Source of the DNA: Fragilaria crotonensis
Lineage: Eukaryota > Bacillariophyta > Fragilariophyceae > Fragilariales > Fragilariaceae
Reading direction: 5' to 3'
Length of the DNA: 64,000 nucleotides
Assembly: GCA_022925895.1 (NCBI GenBank)
Contig: JAKSYS010000009.1
Span: forward strand, 1-64,000
In this document: positions 23,189-33,781 of the stretch, piece by piece
How positions within the stretch are numbered: position 1 is the first letter of the stretch
How the letters are laid out: every line of letters begins with the position of its first letter
Made by a program: the position numbers and the translations under genes
Notes under the pieces: generated by a model
The model's input: only the letters and a program-made list of their open reading frames with translations
Databases searched by the model: none
What the model was told of the DNA's origin: nothing

Positions 23189-24745
23189 TTACCCAGGATC
23201 ATCGTGGATGTTGTAGACTTTGGAATAGTTGCCTGCATCACTGCATGTGTTCCGCTTAAAGTATTCCACCGCTTCATTTACTTTCGCAATCAAAGCACAA
23301 AGCATATAGGCTTCTCGTCTGGCTTGCCTCTCCGATATAATTGTGTGTTCTTGTGTCCAGGTGCCCTTGTACGTGTGAACTGGTGGTGGACTGAATGCCT
23401 CTCGCTCGTCTTGGATGGAGGGAGGTGGAACTTGGAGCAGGGGAACGTGACATTCCATAAAATCCTTGCGATGACGGTACTTGCTCCAGAACCACTTTTT
23501 CCCCAACAGGTACCGCCCGCAGTAATGCAATGCGAAAATTCCCTTGACGGTGGAATGATGGAGACATACTGGATCTGGAATGCTGTCAACAAAACTCCAC
23601 CCTTCGCGACTTGAACTTGTGGTACTTGAGACCACCAAACTCTTGATGAGAGTGTGTGGCATTCCGAGGTACACAGTTGCGATGATGTAGCCAAACATTT
23701 CAGCAAAGAGCTTTGGGAATTGACGATGAACTCGGGGAGCAAATTCGACCCAATGTGAGGCAATCTGGTACCCATCCACGGCAGTGAAAAGATAGGGAGG
23801 ACCAGAATTCCAATGTACCGGACCATCGTTTTGTTGCACATGCAGAGCTGGCGTTTGGTTGACGAGCGTGATCTTTTTCATGTCCAGATTCATCCATTCG
23901 TTACGTAAATAGCCATCCTGTTGGGCCATGGGGTGTCCACGATGGACATATCGGTACTCCGCGGTTGGGTTTCCGATGAGCTCGACGGTGGGGTCATCTC
24001 GAAAGTCGTGAGTCAACGGCTTTATTAAAATCATGTCCGGGTCAATGAGAAACACAACATCGTCGTCGTAGTGAGTATTCAGTTTGCTTTCATTGTACCC
24101 CAAGACGTGTTCGAACCAGTGCTTCAATGAGAACGGTTTGTTCATGTACTTGTAGTGTTCTTTCTTGTTGCCGTCGCGATGGTGCCTAACCATGCTGAAA
24201 TCTGGAGTGAAGTGGACATGAAAGTTTGGTGACAATGTTTGAATATGAGTCTGATGAAACAAGCGTTGCTCCTCTTCCTCCTTTGTTCCACAGCCTGAGA
24301 GAAGTCTCGTCACATTTCCATGTTGGCCGACCTTATAAGCGTGATAAAACAAGACATAACTCTCCCAATGTTGCTGATCTGTACACGATGTTGAAAAGAC
24401 AACGTGATACTGTGTGGTGCTCTGTTTGCTACCACTCTGCTGCTTCGTGATGTTATTTGAATAGGTCCGCCGAAGAGATGCACTGTTGTTGATAAGTTTA
24501 TGACTCGTTGTTGGATTCGACGGTGACGTTCGTGGCATGATGACAACAGACAGTGGATGATCCTCGTGCACTTGAACCTCGGGCAGGAACAATGCGGCCA
24601 GAGAAAGACCTCCAAACAGTAGAGCGGATAGAAAAATTAAGTACGTTGGGATTGCAAGCTTCGGTTCTCGTTTGTCCCTTTGACGAGAAGGTAGAGAATA
24701 TTGAGGTGTTGGATGCAGATTTGTTTTTCGATGGTTCATCATCAT
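23189..24745 (-). CDS. Peptidyl-serine alpha-galactosyltransferase-like glycosyltransferase (type II membrane protein)
   Basis: 518 codons from the first true ATG at 24745 (MMMNHRKT), with no intron needed. A short basic cytosolic tail precedes one membrane span (AIPTYLIFLSALLFGGL), giving a Golgi/ER type II topology. The lumenal domain opens with YHVVFSTSC and GQHGNVTRLLSGC, as in the plant/algal SGT1-HPAT group of arabinosyl/galactosyltransferases. It carries DPDMILIKPL as the metal/nucleotide-sugar DxD-type motif, then NEWMNLD and WNSGPPYLF. Family members glycosylate serine or hydroxyproline in secreted proteins. The donor sugar and acceptor cannot be read from the sequence. It converges with the F-box gene. 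Confidence 0.82.
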   Translation of the reverse strand: MMMNHRKTNLHPTPQYSLPSRQRDKREPKLAIPTYLIFLSALLFGGLSLAALFLPEVQVHEDHPLSVVIMPRTSPSNPTTSHKLINNSASLRRTYSNNITKQQSGSKQSTTQYHVVFSTSCTDQQHWESYVLFYHAYKVGQHGNVTRLLSGCGTKEEEEQRLFHQTHIQTLSPNFHVHFTPDFSMVRHHRDGNKKEHYKYMNKPFSLKHWFEHVLGYNESKLNTHYDDDVVFLIDPDMILIKPLTHDFRDDPTVELIGNPTAEYRYVHRGHPMAQQDGYLRNEWMNLDMKKITLVNQTPALHVQQNDGPVHWNSGPPYLFTAVDGYQIASHWVEFAPRVHRQFPKLFAEMFGYIIATVYLGMPHTLIKSLVVSSTTSSSREGWSFVDSIPDPVCLHHSTVKGIFALHYCGRYLLGKKWFWSKYRHRKDFMECHVPLLQVPPPSIQDEREAFSPPPVHTYKGTWTQEHTIISERQARREAYMLCALIAKVNEAVEYFKRNTCSDAGNYSKVYNIHDDPG

Positions 24746-25478
24746 AATAATGGTCAAACTACGCTGTGTTGCTTGTCAAGGCGTCTCGTTTGCAAAAGAG
24801 CAAAGCCACGGCCCTTGTTGAGAGCTCTGATGACATGGAATCGACTTTGGTGTTGCTCGGCGATTGCCGCAGAGAGCGAACTCTAAAACGTGCTATTCAT
24901 AGTAATCGTCGAGAGCCGTGAGTTCGTCCATCGCCGCCAAAGCAATCAGCACATCGCGCGTTCTCGATCATACTGTATGAGTGTAGAGATACCGTACCAT
25001 AGACAATCAGCTAATGGTCACAGGGTCCAACGGTAGACGTGACACTTTACTGTTGTACGGTACTTGTGCACTGTGCACTGTTCCCCTAACTTTTAATGAG
25101 GAGGTCTGTATCATACGGCCACGATACGAGAACAGTGTGTTACCGAAGGACTGGTACATCATTTGTACTCCGAAGTACTACGGCAGGTATACCGGAGTAC
25201 AGTATTGGTACGCCAGCACATAATTGCAGAGTGTGAGTAGGGTGTGTGTGCTACCTACCGGTAGTACTAGTACGATAGACTGGTAGACCGGTAGATCGCT
25301 CCCGCATCCCGCCCATATTTCAGCGTTTCTTCTGTTTTTGAATTGAATCACAGTTTCGCATCGGTTCTGAACCGGTCCAAGAATAGTATGTAGCCGTACA
25401 TAGTTTTGAATTGCATCAAGGCCCTCTCACACACACGACCAAAACAAATTACAAACACACACACACACTTTTGATTAC
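24746..25478. promoter_or_regulatory. Divergent promoter region rich in GTAC palindromes
   Basis: About 730 bases between the glycosyltransferase (-) and the Harbinger-derived gene (+). GTAC occurs repeatedly at 24995-25290 (ggtacttgtg, ttgtactccgaagtactacgg, ggagtacagtattggtacg, ggtagtactagtacg), with ACCGGTAG repeats at 25255-25295 and CA microsatellites at 25430-25468 just before the ATG. The role is inferred from position. Confidence 0.4.
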
Positions 25479-26516
25479 ATGGGGGATGCAATCATGTACC
25501 AATTCGTACCGCCATTGACAGACGAGGGAATACTTGATCGTCGCCCGAGAACCTTGTTTGAGTGCTTGGTGGATGGGAAATTGGATATGCATCGCGTTCT
25601 GCAATACAACATGCGATCGTATAACGAATCTCAGAAACGTTGTTTTGAACTTCTTTTCAGCGCCTCACTCTTGCACGAAGAAGAAGAAGAAGATGAAGAA
25701 GCAGATGATTCTACTCAATTCACATCACCACCAGCTCCAAAGAAGAGGCGAACAGAGAAGCAAGTTGTTATTGACACCGTCCGAGTGACTAGTGAGAGAC
25801 ATTGTCAGTCCCCAGTCATGCCACAGTGGTAAGGAAATTTCTTGTTGACGAGTGTTTATCAGTAGTGGTCTTCTCATTGCCATCATGCCGCATATTGCTC
25901 CAGGTATAACATGTATGTTCAATTGCCAGATTTGGACGATTCAACACTCCATCGAAGCATTCGACGCCGTTTCCGATTGCCTTGCAACAGTTTCAAGGAG
26001 ATGGCTGCATTAGCTTCAGACTCGACGATCTTTCAGCATTGGAAAGAAGGAAACTGTGATGGCATTCATCAGAAGTCAACACCACTTCCTCTGCTGATCC
26101 TTCGTGCTCTTCAATACCTGGGTCGAGGTTGGGCATTCTCTGATCTCGCAGAAGACACTGGAATTGAAATGGAGATTCGATCATTTATGCACAATTTTAT
26201 CATCTTTGGCAGTACCGAACTTTGCAACAAATTTGATGTAGCTCCGACCATTGCGGAAGGAGTTATCCATCACACAGAAGAGTACATAAATTGTGGCTTC
26301 CCGCTTTTCAGCACGCAAGGTGGCTTCCCGGCTCCCATGAACATGCAAGTTGGCTTCCCGGCTCCCATGAACATGCAAGGTGGCTTCCCGGTTCCCATGA
26401 ACAAGAAAGGCTTCTTCCCGGATTTCAACATGCAAGGCTTCTTCCCGGATTTCAACATGCAAGGTGGCTTCCCGGTTTTCAACATGCAAGCGCCAGAACG
26501 TGTAACCAATAACTGA
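25479..26516 (+). CDS. PIF/Harbinger-transposase-derived protein lacking the DDE catalytic part
   Basis: Two exons, 25479-25828 and 25904-26516, with a 75-base intron (gtaagg...ctccag). TG|G joins CQSPVMPQW to YNMYVQLPDLDD in frame, giving 320 codons. Exon 1 encodes a short region with a poly-Glu/Asp stretch and a basic PKKRR likely nuclear signal. Exon 2 has the N-terminal part of diatom Harbinger-like transposases: VQLPDLDDSTLHRSIRRRFRLP, LQYLGRGWAFSDLAEDTGI, FIIFGSTELCNKF. In that family a GFPG..GS.D segment with the first catalytic Asp comes next. Here the protein instead reads CGFPLFS and then six units of about 10 residues (GGFPAPMNMQ type). With no catalytic residues it cannot transpose. 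It may be a co-opted DNA-binding protein or a decayed element; the intact frame and clean intron favour a host gene. Confidence 0.75.
26312..26491 (+). repeat. In-frame 30-base minisatellite, about six units
   Basis: Six units of about 30 bases encode GGFPAPMNMQ-type decapeptides: two nearly identical, then GGFPVPMNKK, two GFFPDFNMQ variants, and GGFPVFNMQ. The array sits exactly where the Harbinger family's first catalytic segment should start, and it ends 25 bases before the stop codon. Confidence 0.85.
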
Positions 26517-26779
26517 CTGTAAGAACGCATGAATAGTTCCGCAAATAATCGAATTTCCGTCCATAACGTGAAGGAAAGCCAGAGAACAGGATCGTGTTTC
26601 CATCGAGAATAGAAAACCAATCCAGTGCGTCATTGCACACACAAGGATGTAGATGTAGTCGCTGTCGAGTATATGTGGAGTGATTTTCTCATCAATGCCG
26701 GATTCGATAGCACAATCACACACACACACACACAGAAGTAATTATTGATACATCTCTATTGCTCGAATTTGCTGGGAGT

Positions 26780-28797
26780 CTACCGGTAGCTGGAGATTTT
26801 GGTCAAGTCAATATTGAATGTCTCAAGTTTGGACAGTTTCGCATACTCGGGCGGTACAGTACCCGACATTTCTTGGTTGCCGTAAAGAATCAACGTTCGG
26901 AGCTCAGACAAATTACCGAGTTCACTGGGAAGAGTCCCGGTCAAGAAACTGCCCGCAAGGTTAAGAAACTGCAGTTGAGTGCACAGTCCTAATTCAGATG
27001 GAATCGATCCTTCCGATGGTAAGAAAGCAAGATCCAAATGCTCTGTTTCCAGCAAATCATTAGCATTTAACACGTAAAGGCGCATACACTAACAGAAACT
27101 TGCACTTACCCAACTTGGACAACCGACCAATACTGGTTGGAATGCTATCACCAATGAATGTGAAGGCAACTGACAAGTACTCTGAGGAAATTGGCACAAA
27201 GCATTGTTAATGGAGTTTGTTCCACAATTTTCCCTTCTCGGTCACTGGACCATCACTTACCGATCCCATCCGGCAAAAGCTCTACCAATTCTGATACAGA
27301 CCCGCTCACAATTGTGTCGCTTATTGCAAAATACGTCAAGTTCGACAGAAGCTTCAAGCCGGATGGAATTGTTCCATCAATGTCTTGGTTACCTGTTAGA
27401 TCAAAGCTTTCAAGCTGAGGAAGGAGATTGATATCAGTTGGTAGTGTTCCCGTTAATGTCATGTGAGAAACATTCAAGTGCTGAAGCTTTGCAAATTTAG
27501 TAAAAGAAGGTAAGCTTCCTGTAAACATATTTAGAGCCAAGTCAATCTTCGTTAACGTTGGTGCATCGATGGAAGGCATGGATATGACGCCACTTAGCTT
27601 GTTGCTATTGAGAAGTAAATTCTCTGAACGAGGAAAATAAGATCTTGTGTGGAATTTAACATGCAAGCATTGTCGCACAATCATTTCCAACGTACCGAGG
27701 CTAGGAAGGCTCCAGACATCCAGGGGTATCGAGCCGGTGATATCATTTTCGGACAGTTGCAATGTCGTTAGATTCTGCAGCAAACCAAGTCTGCTGTCGA
27801 GGGAGCCTTGGAGCTGGTTCTTTGGTAATGACAACATCACAATGTTTCCGTCACCATCACAGGAAATGCCAAACCAATCACATACTGAACTACTACTCAT
27901 CCACTTGGTGCGTTCCGTCCAGTCCCTTCCCCCCAACGTTTCGAAAACATGCGCCATGACCAAACGATCCAGAATCGTTTTGTCGATGACAGCTTGACTC
28001 GCCTCGTTAGCAGCGGCCATCTCCGTAGCTAACCAAACCAAGGCCAAATTTTCCGGGGAGCAAGACTCGATGGAAATGCCGAGGCCCACAAATTCAGTCA
28101 GCACACTTGATGTCGTCAAGGAGTAGTACTCGACACTAATATTCGTATCCGTGACTTGAATTTGACCGAAGCATTCACATTGACGAAATGGATCTTGGGT
28201 CGATTGGCAATCTTCATCACCATCATCACCTGACGTTGAAGTAGCACTACTCCCAGAAGTGCCTGTCTTTCTCGTCAACAGGTACCCTATAACGCCCCCA
28301 ATCGCACCAATCGCAATCAACGCGAAAAGGATTAGGATAAGCCATCGACGGGATCGCCGTGGTTTAACATCCGGCTCTTCAATCAAATCACATGAAACAT
28401 GAGGAATTTCACTTTCCTCAATCGAGTCAGGTTCAGTTTGCAACACATCATCCGATTGTGGTTCATCCACAAAGAGAGGCGAGTCATGCATGCGCTCCGT
28501 CGGGTCCCAAACATGGTTGATTGGAGGCGCCATCTCGCTAACCCTCGAGACAGCATAGGCGCCAGGAATTTCATCCTCGTCGCTGTCGCTGTCAGCATTT
28601 GGTGGTAATCTGACTTTGCCGGCTCCCTTTCCCGCTGTTGCGAACTGAGAAATCGAGCCACGAGTGGCACGCGAACGGCTTTCGACATCGTCGTCGTCGT
28701 CGTCCTCACTGCTTCGATTGCCTCCCGGCGACACAGCAAAGCTACTTGGATCTGATTCGAGACGTCTCTCGGTTCGCCAAACTGATCCTCCCCTCAT
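26780..28797 (-). CDS. Leucine-rich-repeat membrane protein
   Basis: Four exons: 28797-27696, 27623-27261, 27181-27110 and 27042-26780, giving 600 codons. The introns (72, 79 and 67 bases) each split a Glu or Gly/Glu codon at phase 1, so LPSL|ENLLLNSN, DGI|EYLSVAF and SKL|EHLDLAF read through as continuous LRRs. Exon 3 is exactly 24 codons, one repeat. An acidic, Ser-rich N-terminal region of about 160 residues comes first, then one membrane span (WLILILFALIAIGAIGG) flanked by RRSRR. A Cys-containing spacer (DPFRQCECFG) and a WxG-type LRR cap (SVCDWFGISCDGDG) follow, then eight or more plant-type LRRs. LRR proteins of this layout are numerous in diatoms and probably face outside or a lumen; there is no kinase domain. 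ATG 28797 (MRGGSVW) is the first true ATG. Confidence 0.85.
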
Positions 28798-28971
28798 CCT
28801 CGAAACCAAAATGGGCGTTTTAATATTTAAGTTTAGAAACACTGCCGTGCAGAGAAAAGAGGATTTATGCCTCGTTCAGAAGCCAAGGATTAGAGAAGGG
28901 TATAAAGTTACAAGGTATAAGTGTGCCTGTATTATGCAGGGATATTTGTTCAGGTCTTTGCAATGACCAGG

Positions 28972-29011
28972 CAGTATGGCTGGGTGCAGAAAAAAAGTCT
29001 TTTGGGTAGCC
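28972..29011 (+). repeat. Left terminal inverted repeat of the DNA transposon
   Basis: It begins CAGTATGGCTGGGTGCAGAA and ends GGGTAGCC. The first 22 bases are identical to the reverse complement of the right end. Confidence 0.88.
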
Positions 29012-29173
29012 ATCGTAGATGTAGTATGCTATAATTTTGGTTATCAATGAATCGAAGAGCGCTCGTTGAGGATTCCTCTATACATTTTGTATATATTCAT
29101 GTTATGTAACATAATCCGAAATCGTTGCCGATGAGTGCACAATCGCATTCATGAAGAACACATCAACCTGAGG

Positions 29174-32100
29174 TCAGGCCTCCTTGACAAACTTGTAGTC
29201 GAAGTCAAAGGCACAGCGGTGAGTCTTGAACTGGCCAATAAGTTTTGTCAGTGCCACAGGGCCGTAAGTCCTGCAATCGTGTCCTGTTTGTTCATCAACT
29301 TGATTGGTATCGATTGCATGGTATGCCATCAAATACTGCCGCGCTCGTCTTGCAAATCTTCTGATTCTAACCTTTGTTATTACTTCCTCTGACAGGCAAA
29401 AGCACACTCTTCTTGAAGTTGTCCTTTCCTTCTTGTCGCGTAGCTTAGATTTCGATACGCTCCTTTCGCACAAGCCCAGACATATTCAACACCCTCGCCA
29501 GCAAGTTCTGCATGGCATTTTGGAGTCAAAAGGACCGTGACACCAATACTCTTGGCAATGTATTGCAGCATTCCCTCTTCATTTATGAAATCATTGCACA
29601 TGCCCATTATGCTGCAAGCTTGTGCGCTCATCAACTATTCCAAAGTCATCTTTCTTCCCCGTCAGTGAGTACTGCTTCAAATTCTCACCGTCAATAAGTC
29701 CTCTTTCCCAGAGAATTTGTGACAAACCTTTCGCTTTCCCTTCCCATCCTTCTTTGATCTTTTCAACAGTCTTCGTGATTGCAATGTTGTGATGTCCACA
29801 TAGTTCAACTAACTCCCTTTATTCTTTCCCTTCGCCGACACCTTTCCTCGCAGACTAAGTTCCAACTCGGAACGATTTCGTGGCGTGACAGTTTCCGTTC
29901 CGAGTTGGATGTCAAATCGGCATTCTTCTCTCTCGCTCTCACTCATCCAGAATGGACCGGAATCAGAGGCGGAAAAAAGAAGTGATTGAATGCTTCCGGG
30001 CTCAAGCACTCTTTGGAATGGTCCGAGAAAGCCCTCTTCCTGTGTGATCAGAGTATCTCGCATCGCAGCTGCCTTGCCCCCGTAAGACCTGTTCATCCTA
30101 TGTTGATTGAGGCCATCCGGACGTTTTTTTGAGTGGCCAGCACTATGGTCAAACAGGAACACAAAGTCAAAGGATGGGTGCATAACTTTTAGCACATCCA
30201 CAGCGTCCTCGAACTGGAGTACCATATGATTGTAGGCCCAATAGCCTTCACGGTTCTCGCCATATTCAAAAAGAACAAGAAAGGGAGACTTGTCTGCTGT
30301 CAGCGGTCGCTTCTCAGCACTTCCTAGGATCTCAACTGCTGCCTCAGGATCAGCGTATGTCTGCCCCGCACGTTGAGCATTCACTTGGACAAGTATCTCT
30401 GGTGGAAGAGATCGGATAAGGCCATGTTCACGGCAAATGAATGCCGATATCATTGTACCACTTCCCTCATCCTTTGGGAGAAGAGGTCTTTCACCGCTCG
30501 GGCCAACCCACATCTTTGTCAGGAAAAGGAATTGTTTAAAAATTGCTTCGTCCTGACCGATGAAGATCACTGCCTTACTGTCGATTGGCTTTCGAACACT
30601 GAGGTTGCCTCCGAAGAGAAGCAAAAGAAGTTGCTCCTCAAAGGCATAGGATGCATCAATGTGATACTCGACCATATCGACATGTTTGTCATCAACATAA
30701 TGATAGCCGCAATTTAAAGCTATACTCTTGTTTGATTCCATTTCTTGCGATTGTATCAAAGTGATCTGGATCCACCGGTGTGCTCGAATCTCATCATTGA
30801 GATACTTCTTTGTGAAGATTGGTCTGTATGCAATAGTTTCAGGGCGTTCGTGCCCGTCCACAAAATAATGCTTCTCTCGTTTCTTAAATCTAAACCCGCA
30901 AGCATGCATCCACCTTGCTATCGTTGTGATACTTAGAGTTGAAAGGCCGTATGATTGCAAGAAGGACTCTTTAGTAGTAGGAGTTACATCTTTGTTGTTG
31001 TTGTCTTGCAATGATCCTACTTCTACGTCATCACCATTGTCATCGTACAATGAATCGTTCTGAAGCAGGATGAGCTTCGGAATAAGTTCAGAATGAACAT
31101 ACTCCAGCATCATCTCGACCCGGAGGTCCTTGATGTTGGCAAGTCCGTATTGTTTGAATGCTTCCATTGCATCAGGATTGTCGAGAAAGAAGCGGGGACA
31201 CAAATTCTTTTCACCTGGTGCCTTGTAAAAAAAGAATCGATTTCGTGCAAACTTCCTGTGCCAGCGTGCCAGGGTTGAGAAGCTTGAATAGAACTCAATA
31301 CCCACATCGTTCATTGCTTGGATGGCATACTGGAGGCATCGTTTCCAAGTCCACTGAGTCCGCAAATCGCCGGTGACGTTGAGCACAAATTGCTTCAATG
31401 CAATCGCCAAGTACATGCTTCTAAATCTCAACGAGAGCACATCCGCTTCAGAGTAATTCTTCAGACTTTGATCTCCCCCCACTTGTATCCACAACAAAGT
31501 TCCAGTTACTGCCAGTGCAATTTACAGCCTCAAACACTTCGATTCTATTCATGACAACTTCCTTCACAGAACAGCGGGTATCATATTTAGAATCAGAGCA
31601 GGAGTGTGACGGCGCAAACAACCGTCGTGCATCTCCAGATTTCCACCAATCACCATGATCATGACGAGGACCGCTATCAACAATAGAAGGCGGAGGAGCG
31701 GTTGCTTCCACCGCTATGTGTTGCTCAGTGCTTGCAGCGACGTTGCCTGCAATTATCATCCCCTTCTTTTGTCGCTTTGACTCTGGCTCCTCTAACGTGC
31801 TGAGGCTCAATGGCTGTTCACGATTTCCAGCTAGCAGCCTTGTCACAGCACAGTCTTCTTCCCATGCTGTTGAATTCATTTGTGATGGTAGTGATGGACG
31901 AAGTCCAACCTGAGCTGTTACCCAAAAAGAAGTACCTCCGAGTCCGATTTTGAAATGTGTGGCGAAAGACTTGAAGCTGCGGTCCGCCTGCTGGAATATC
32001 GACCAAATTTGGATCTGTGCTTGTGAGAGGAAGCATTTTATTCACCACTCTTTTCATTGAACTCAATGAGAACTTGATGTCGTCTCCGATTTCGAACTTC

Positions 32101-32240
32101 ATGTGCATATACATGAGCAGTTGCTCAGCTGGTAGCCATCTCCCATGCAATTGTCGTTCGCTAAAAACCCTCCGCAGACAAGTCAAGATAAAAGCAGATC
32201 CATTATGTTTGCCGTGTGCATCTAAAGTGGAACTGCTCAT
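29174..32240 (-). pseudogene. DDE-type transposase of the DNA transposon (degenerate)
   Basis: The main open part (31497-29809, 562 codons) has helix-turn-helix-like helices, IARWMHACGFRF....KHYFVDGHERP, then IFIGQDEAIFKQFLF with a first acidic residue, KDEGSGTMISAF, and FVFLFDHSAGHSKKRPDG with a second. The C-terminal part continues in other frames: ELVELCGHHNIAITKT near 29810, then LLTPKCHAELAGEGVEYVW (about 29490-29540), then CLSEEVITKVRIRRFARRARQYLMAYHA. The N-terminal segments are at 32240-31818 and 31879-31448. I know this architecture from multi-copy diatom proteins but cannot name the superfamily; an IS630/Tc1-like relation is only a guess. Changes of frame near 29809, 29600, 29395 and 31460-31820 show decay, though some N-terminal ones may be introns. 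Confidence 0.72.
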
Positions 32241-32404
32241 TGTGCACTTGATGTAGCTTTTGAGCTATAGATGCACACGGGAGGTGGATTTGATCAAAAG
32301 ATAATTGATATCGAAGGTTAGTGTCAATGAAGCACGATGTTTGACGTGATGAGTGCATCGGCGGATGGAGTATAGAACCAAAATGTCATACTATGGTCTA
32401 CTGA

Positions 32405-32444
32405 GGCTACCCTAATTTCCCATTTTCTGCACCCAGCCATACTG
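32405..32444 (-). repeat. Right terminal inverted repeat of the DNA transposon
   Basis: Reads ggctaccc...tgcacccagccatactg on the plus strand, the mirror image of the left end with a diverged middle of about 10 bases. Confidence 0.88.
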
Positions 32445-33781
32445 CATACTAATGACGCGGAACGGAAATAGGACACCCACCAGGCTGTTCGTCGAAGTAC
32501 GTGTTACACGGTGAAATGGTCACGTCATACCTGCGAACAAGTAGCCGAGAAGAAAAGGTTTATGTTGTTCGGGCATTAGTAGCAGGACTATGACCTGCTT
32601 CGATAAATGCGATTCTGCCTAAATATATCAAATGAATCACGAATCGTCCATAAGCGCAACATATAAACCATCATACGAACAAAATTCATATCATACGTAG
32701 GACAAGGGCGACTTCCGTACCGCACGTACTCCGAACTCCCGAATTATTACAAGTCCGTAGTCCGTAATATGCATACACGGAAAAACTATGCCTTCTTTCT
32801 GTTTCATAGCCGAGCACCTGCTGGCACCGACGCGCAGTTGCCGACGAATGGGACACATGTCACCATCGCACCAAACGTGAAAAATGAAAGTAATATATAT
32901 CTATATATTCAATATCTGCTCCTCTCCCTCTCAAAAACTGGCATGGCTCCAAACCACAAAAGCGCACTGCACAGCAGTCATAAGGGAAGTCACTTATCGT
33001 ACTGAGTCATCAACTGTCACCAGCGAACCATCACCTCCACTAATCATCTGACAGCGAGTGACTCGGGAAAACAAGTCCACGCGCATCAGTATTCCCGCCC
33101 ATGAATGAAACTTCCGACGAAGGCTGGCTCTGACCTTGACATTATGTGCAGTTCTGATCATCCGAACATGTCGAATGTTTGTACCATGTGACTGAGCACA
33201 CTGATCGTTCGATGGTAACAATGGTGCACCGCTCATGAACGAGTTCGATCAGAGAAGTATAGCAATATATTTGAACCAACTTTGCGTGACACATGAGACC
33301 AAAACGAAGGCAGGCGGTCGTGAAGACCGCCAAGTCAGTAAATCTGAACAGGACAGTTCTTCTGGCGAAGAACGCCCCGGTGACAGCCATACCTCGTTGA
33401 CGAAAAGGAATGCCATCAAGAAAAGTCGTGAGAGAAGAATCACCCCAAGGAGAACAGGAGAAGACGGTGGACATTTCTTGTGGCGATGGTGTGGATGAGT
33501 TTTGTCGGAGACGAGGGCGTCATTACGTTGCCCCCATGCTTTCCCTGCCGCCAGCAGCTGGTCGTGCCCATGACGGCAATGTGTGAAGAAGAGAGTGCAT
33601 AGTTTGACCATTCCGACAATGTCTCGAACTGCGAGTATGAAGTATAACATGCAGTCCATAAAAGTAAGCACCCTTGACATCATAGAGTTCTGGAATGCTT
33701 TATCATCAAATGTGCGCCAGGGCGACGACCTTCTTTAACTCCACTCCGAGGCAGCGTCTCATTCTTCCTGCTTACCCAAAT
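32445..33781. other. Intergenic, no gene recognised
   Basis: About 1.3 kb between the transposon and the broken ankyrin gene. Short ORFs (for example 33249-33683 on the minus strand) have no recognisable content and overlap each other. No repeat or RNA gene is evident. Confidence 0.4.

Larger units (their letters stand above)
28972..32444 (-). mobile_element. DNA transposon with 40-base terminal inverted repeats
   Basis: Inverted repeats at 28972-29011 and 32405-32444 bracket one transposase-like gene on the minus strand, giving an element of about 3.47 kb. The outer 22 bases (CAGTATGGCTGGGTGCAGAA plus AA) are identical and the inner GGGTAGCC is shared. A TA dinucleotide lies inside each end (28975-28976 and its mirror), so the true ends could be TA-flanked TGGCTGGG...; AATGAC also occurs just outside both ends but at unequal distances. 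The superfamily is unassigned. Confidence 0.85.

Noticed and set aside
28960-32460. AATGAC as the transposon target-site duplication
   Set aside because: It lies 4 bases outside one end and 6 outside the other, so it is not symmetrical; TA inside the repeats is an equally weak alternative.
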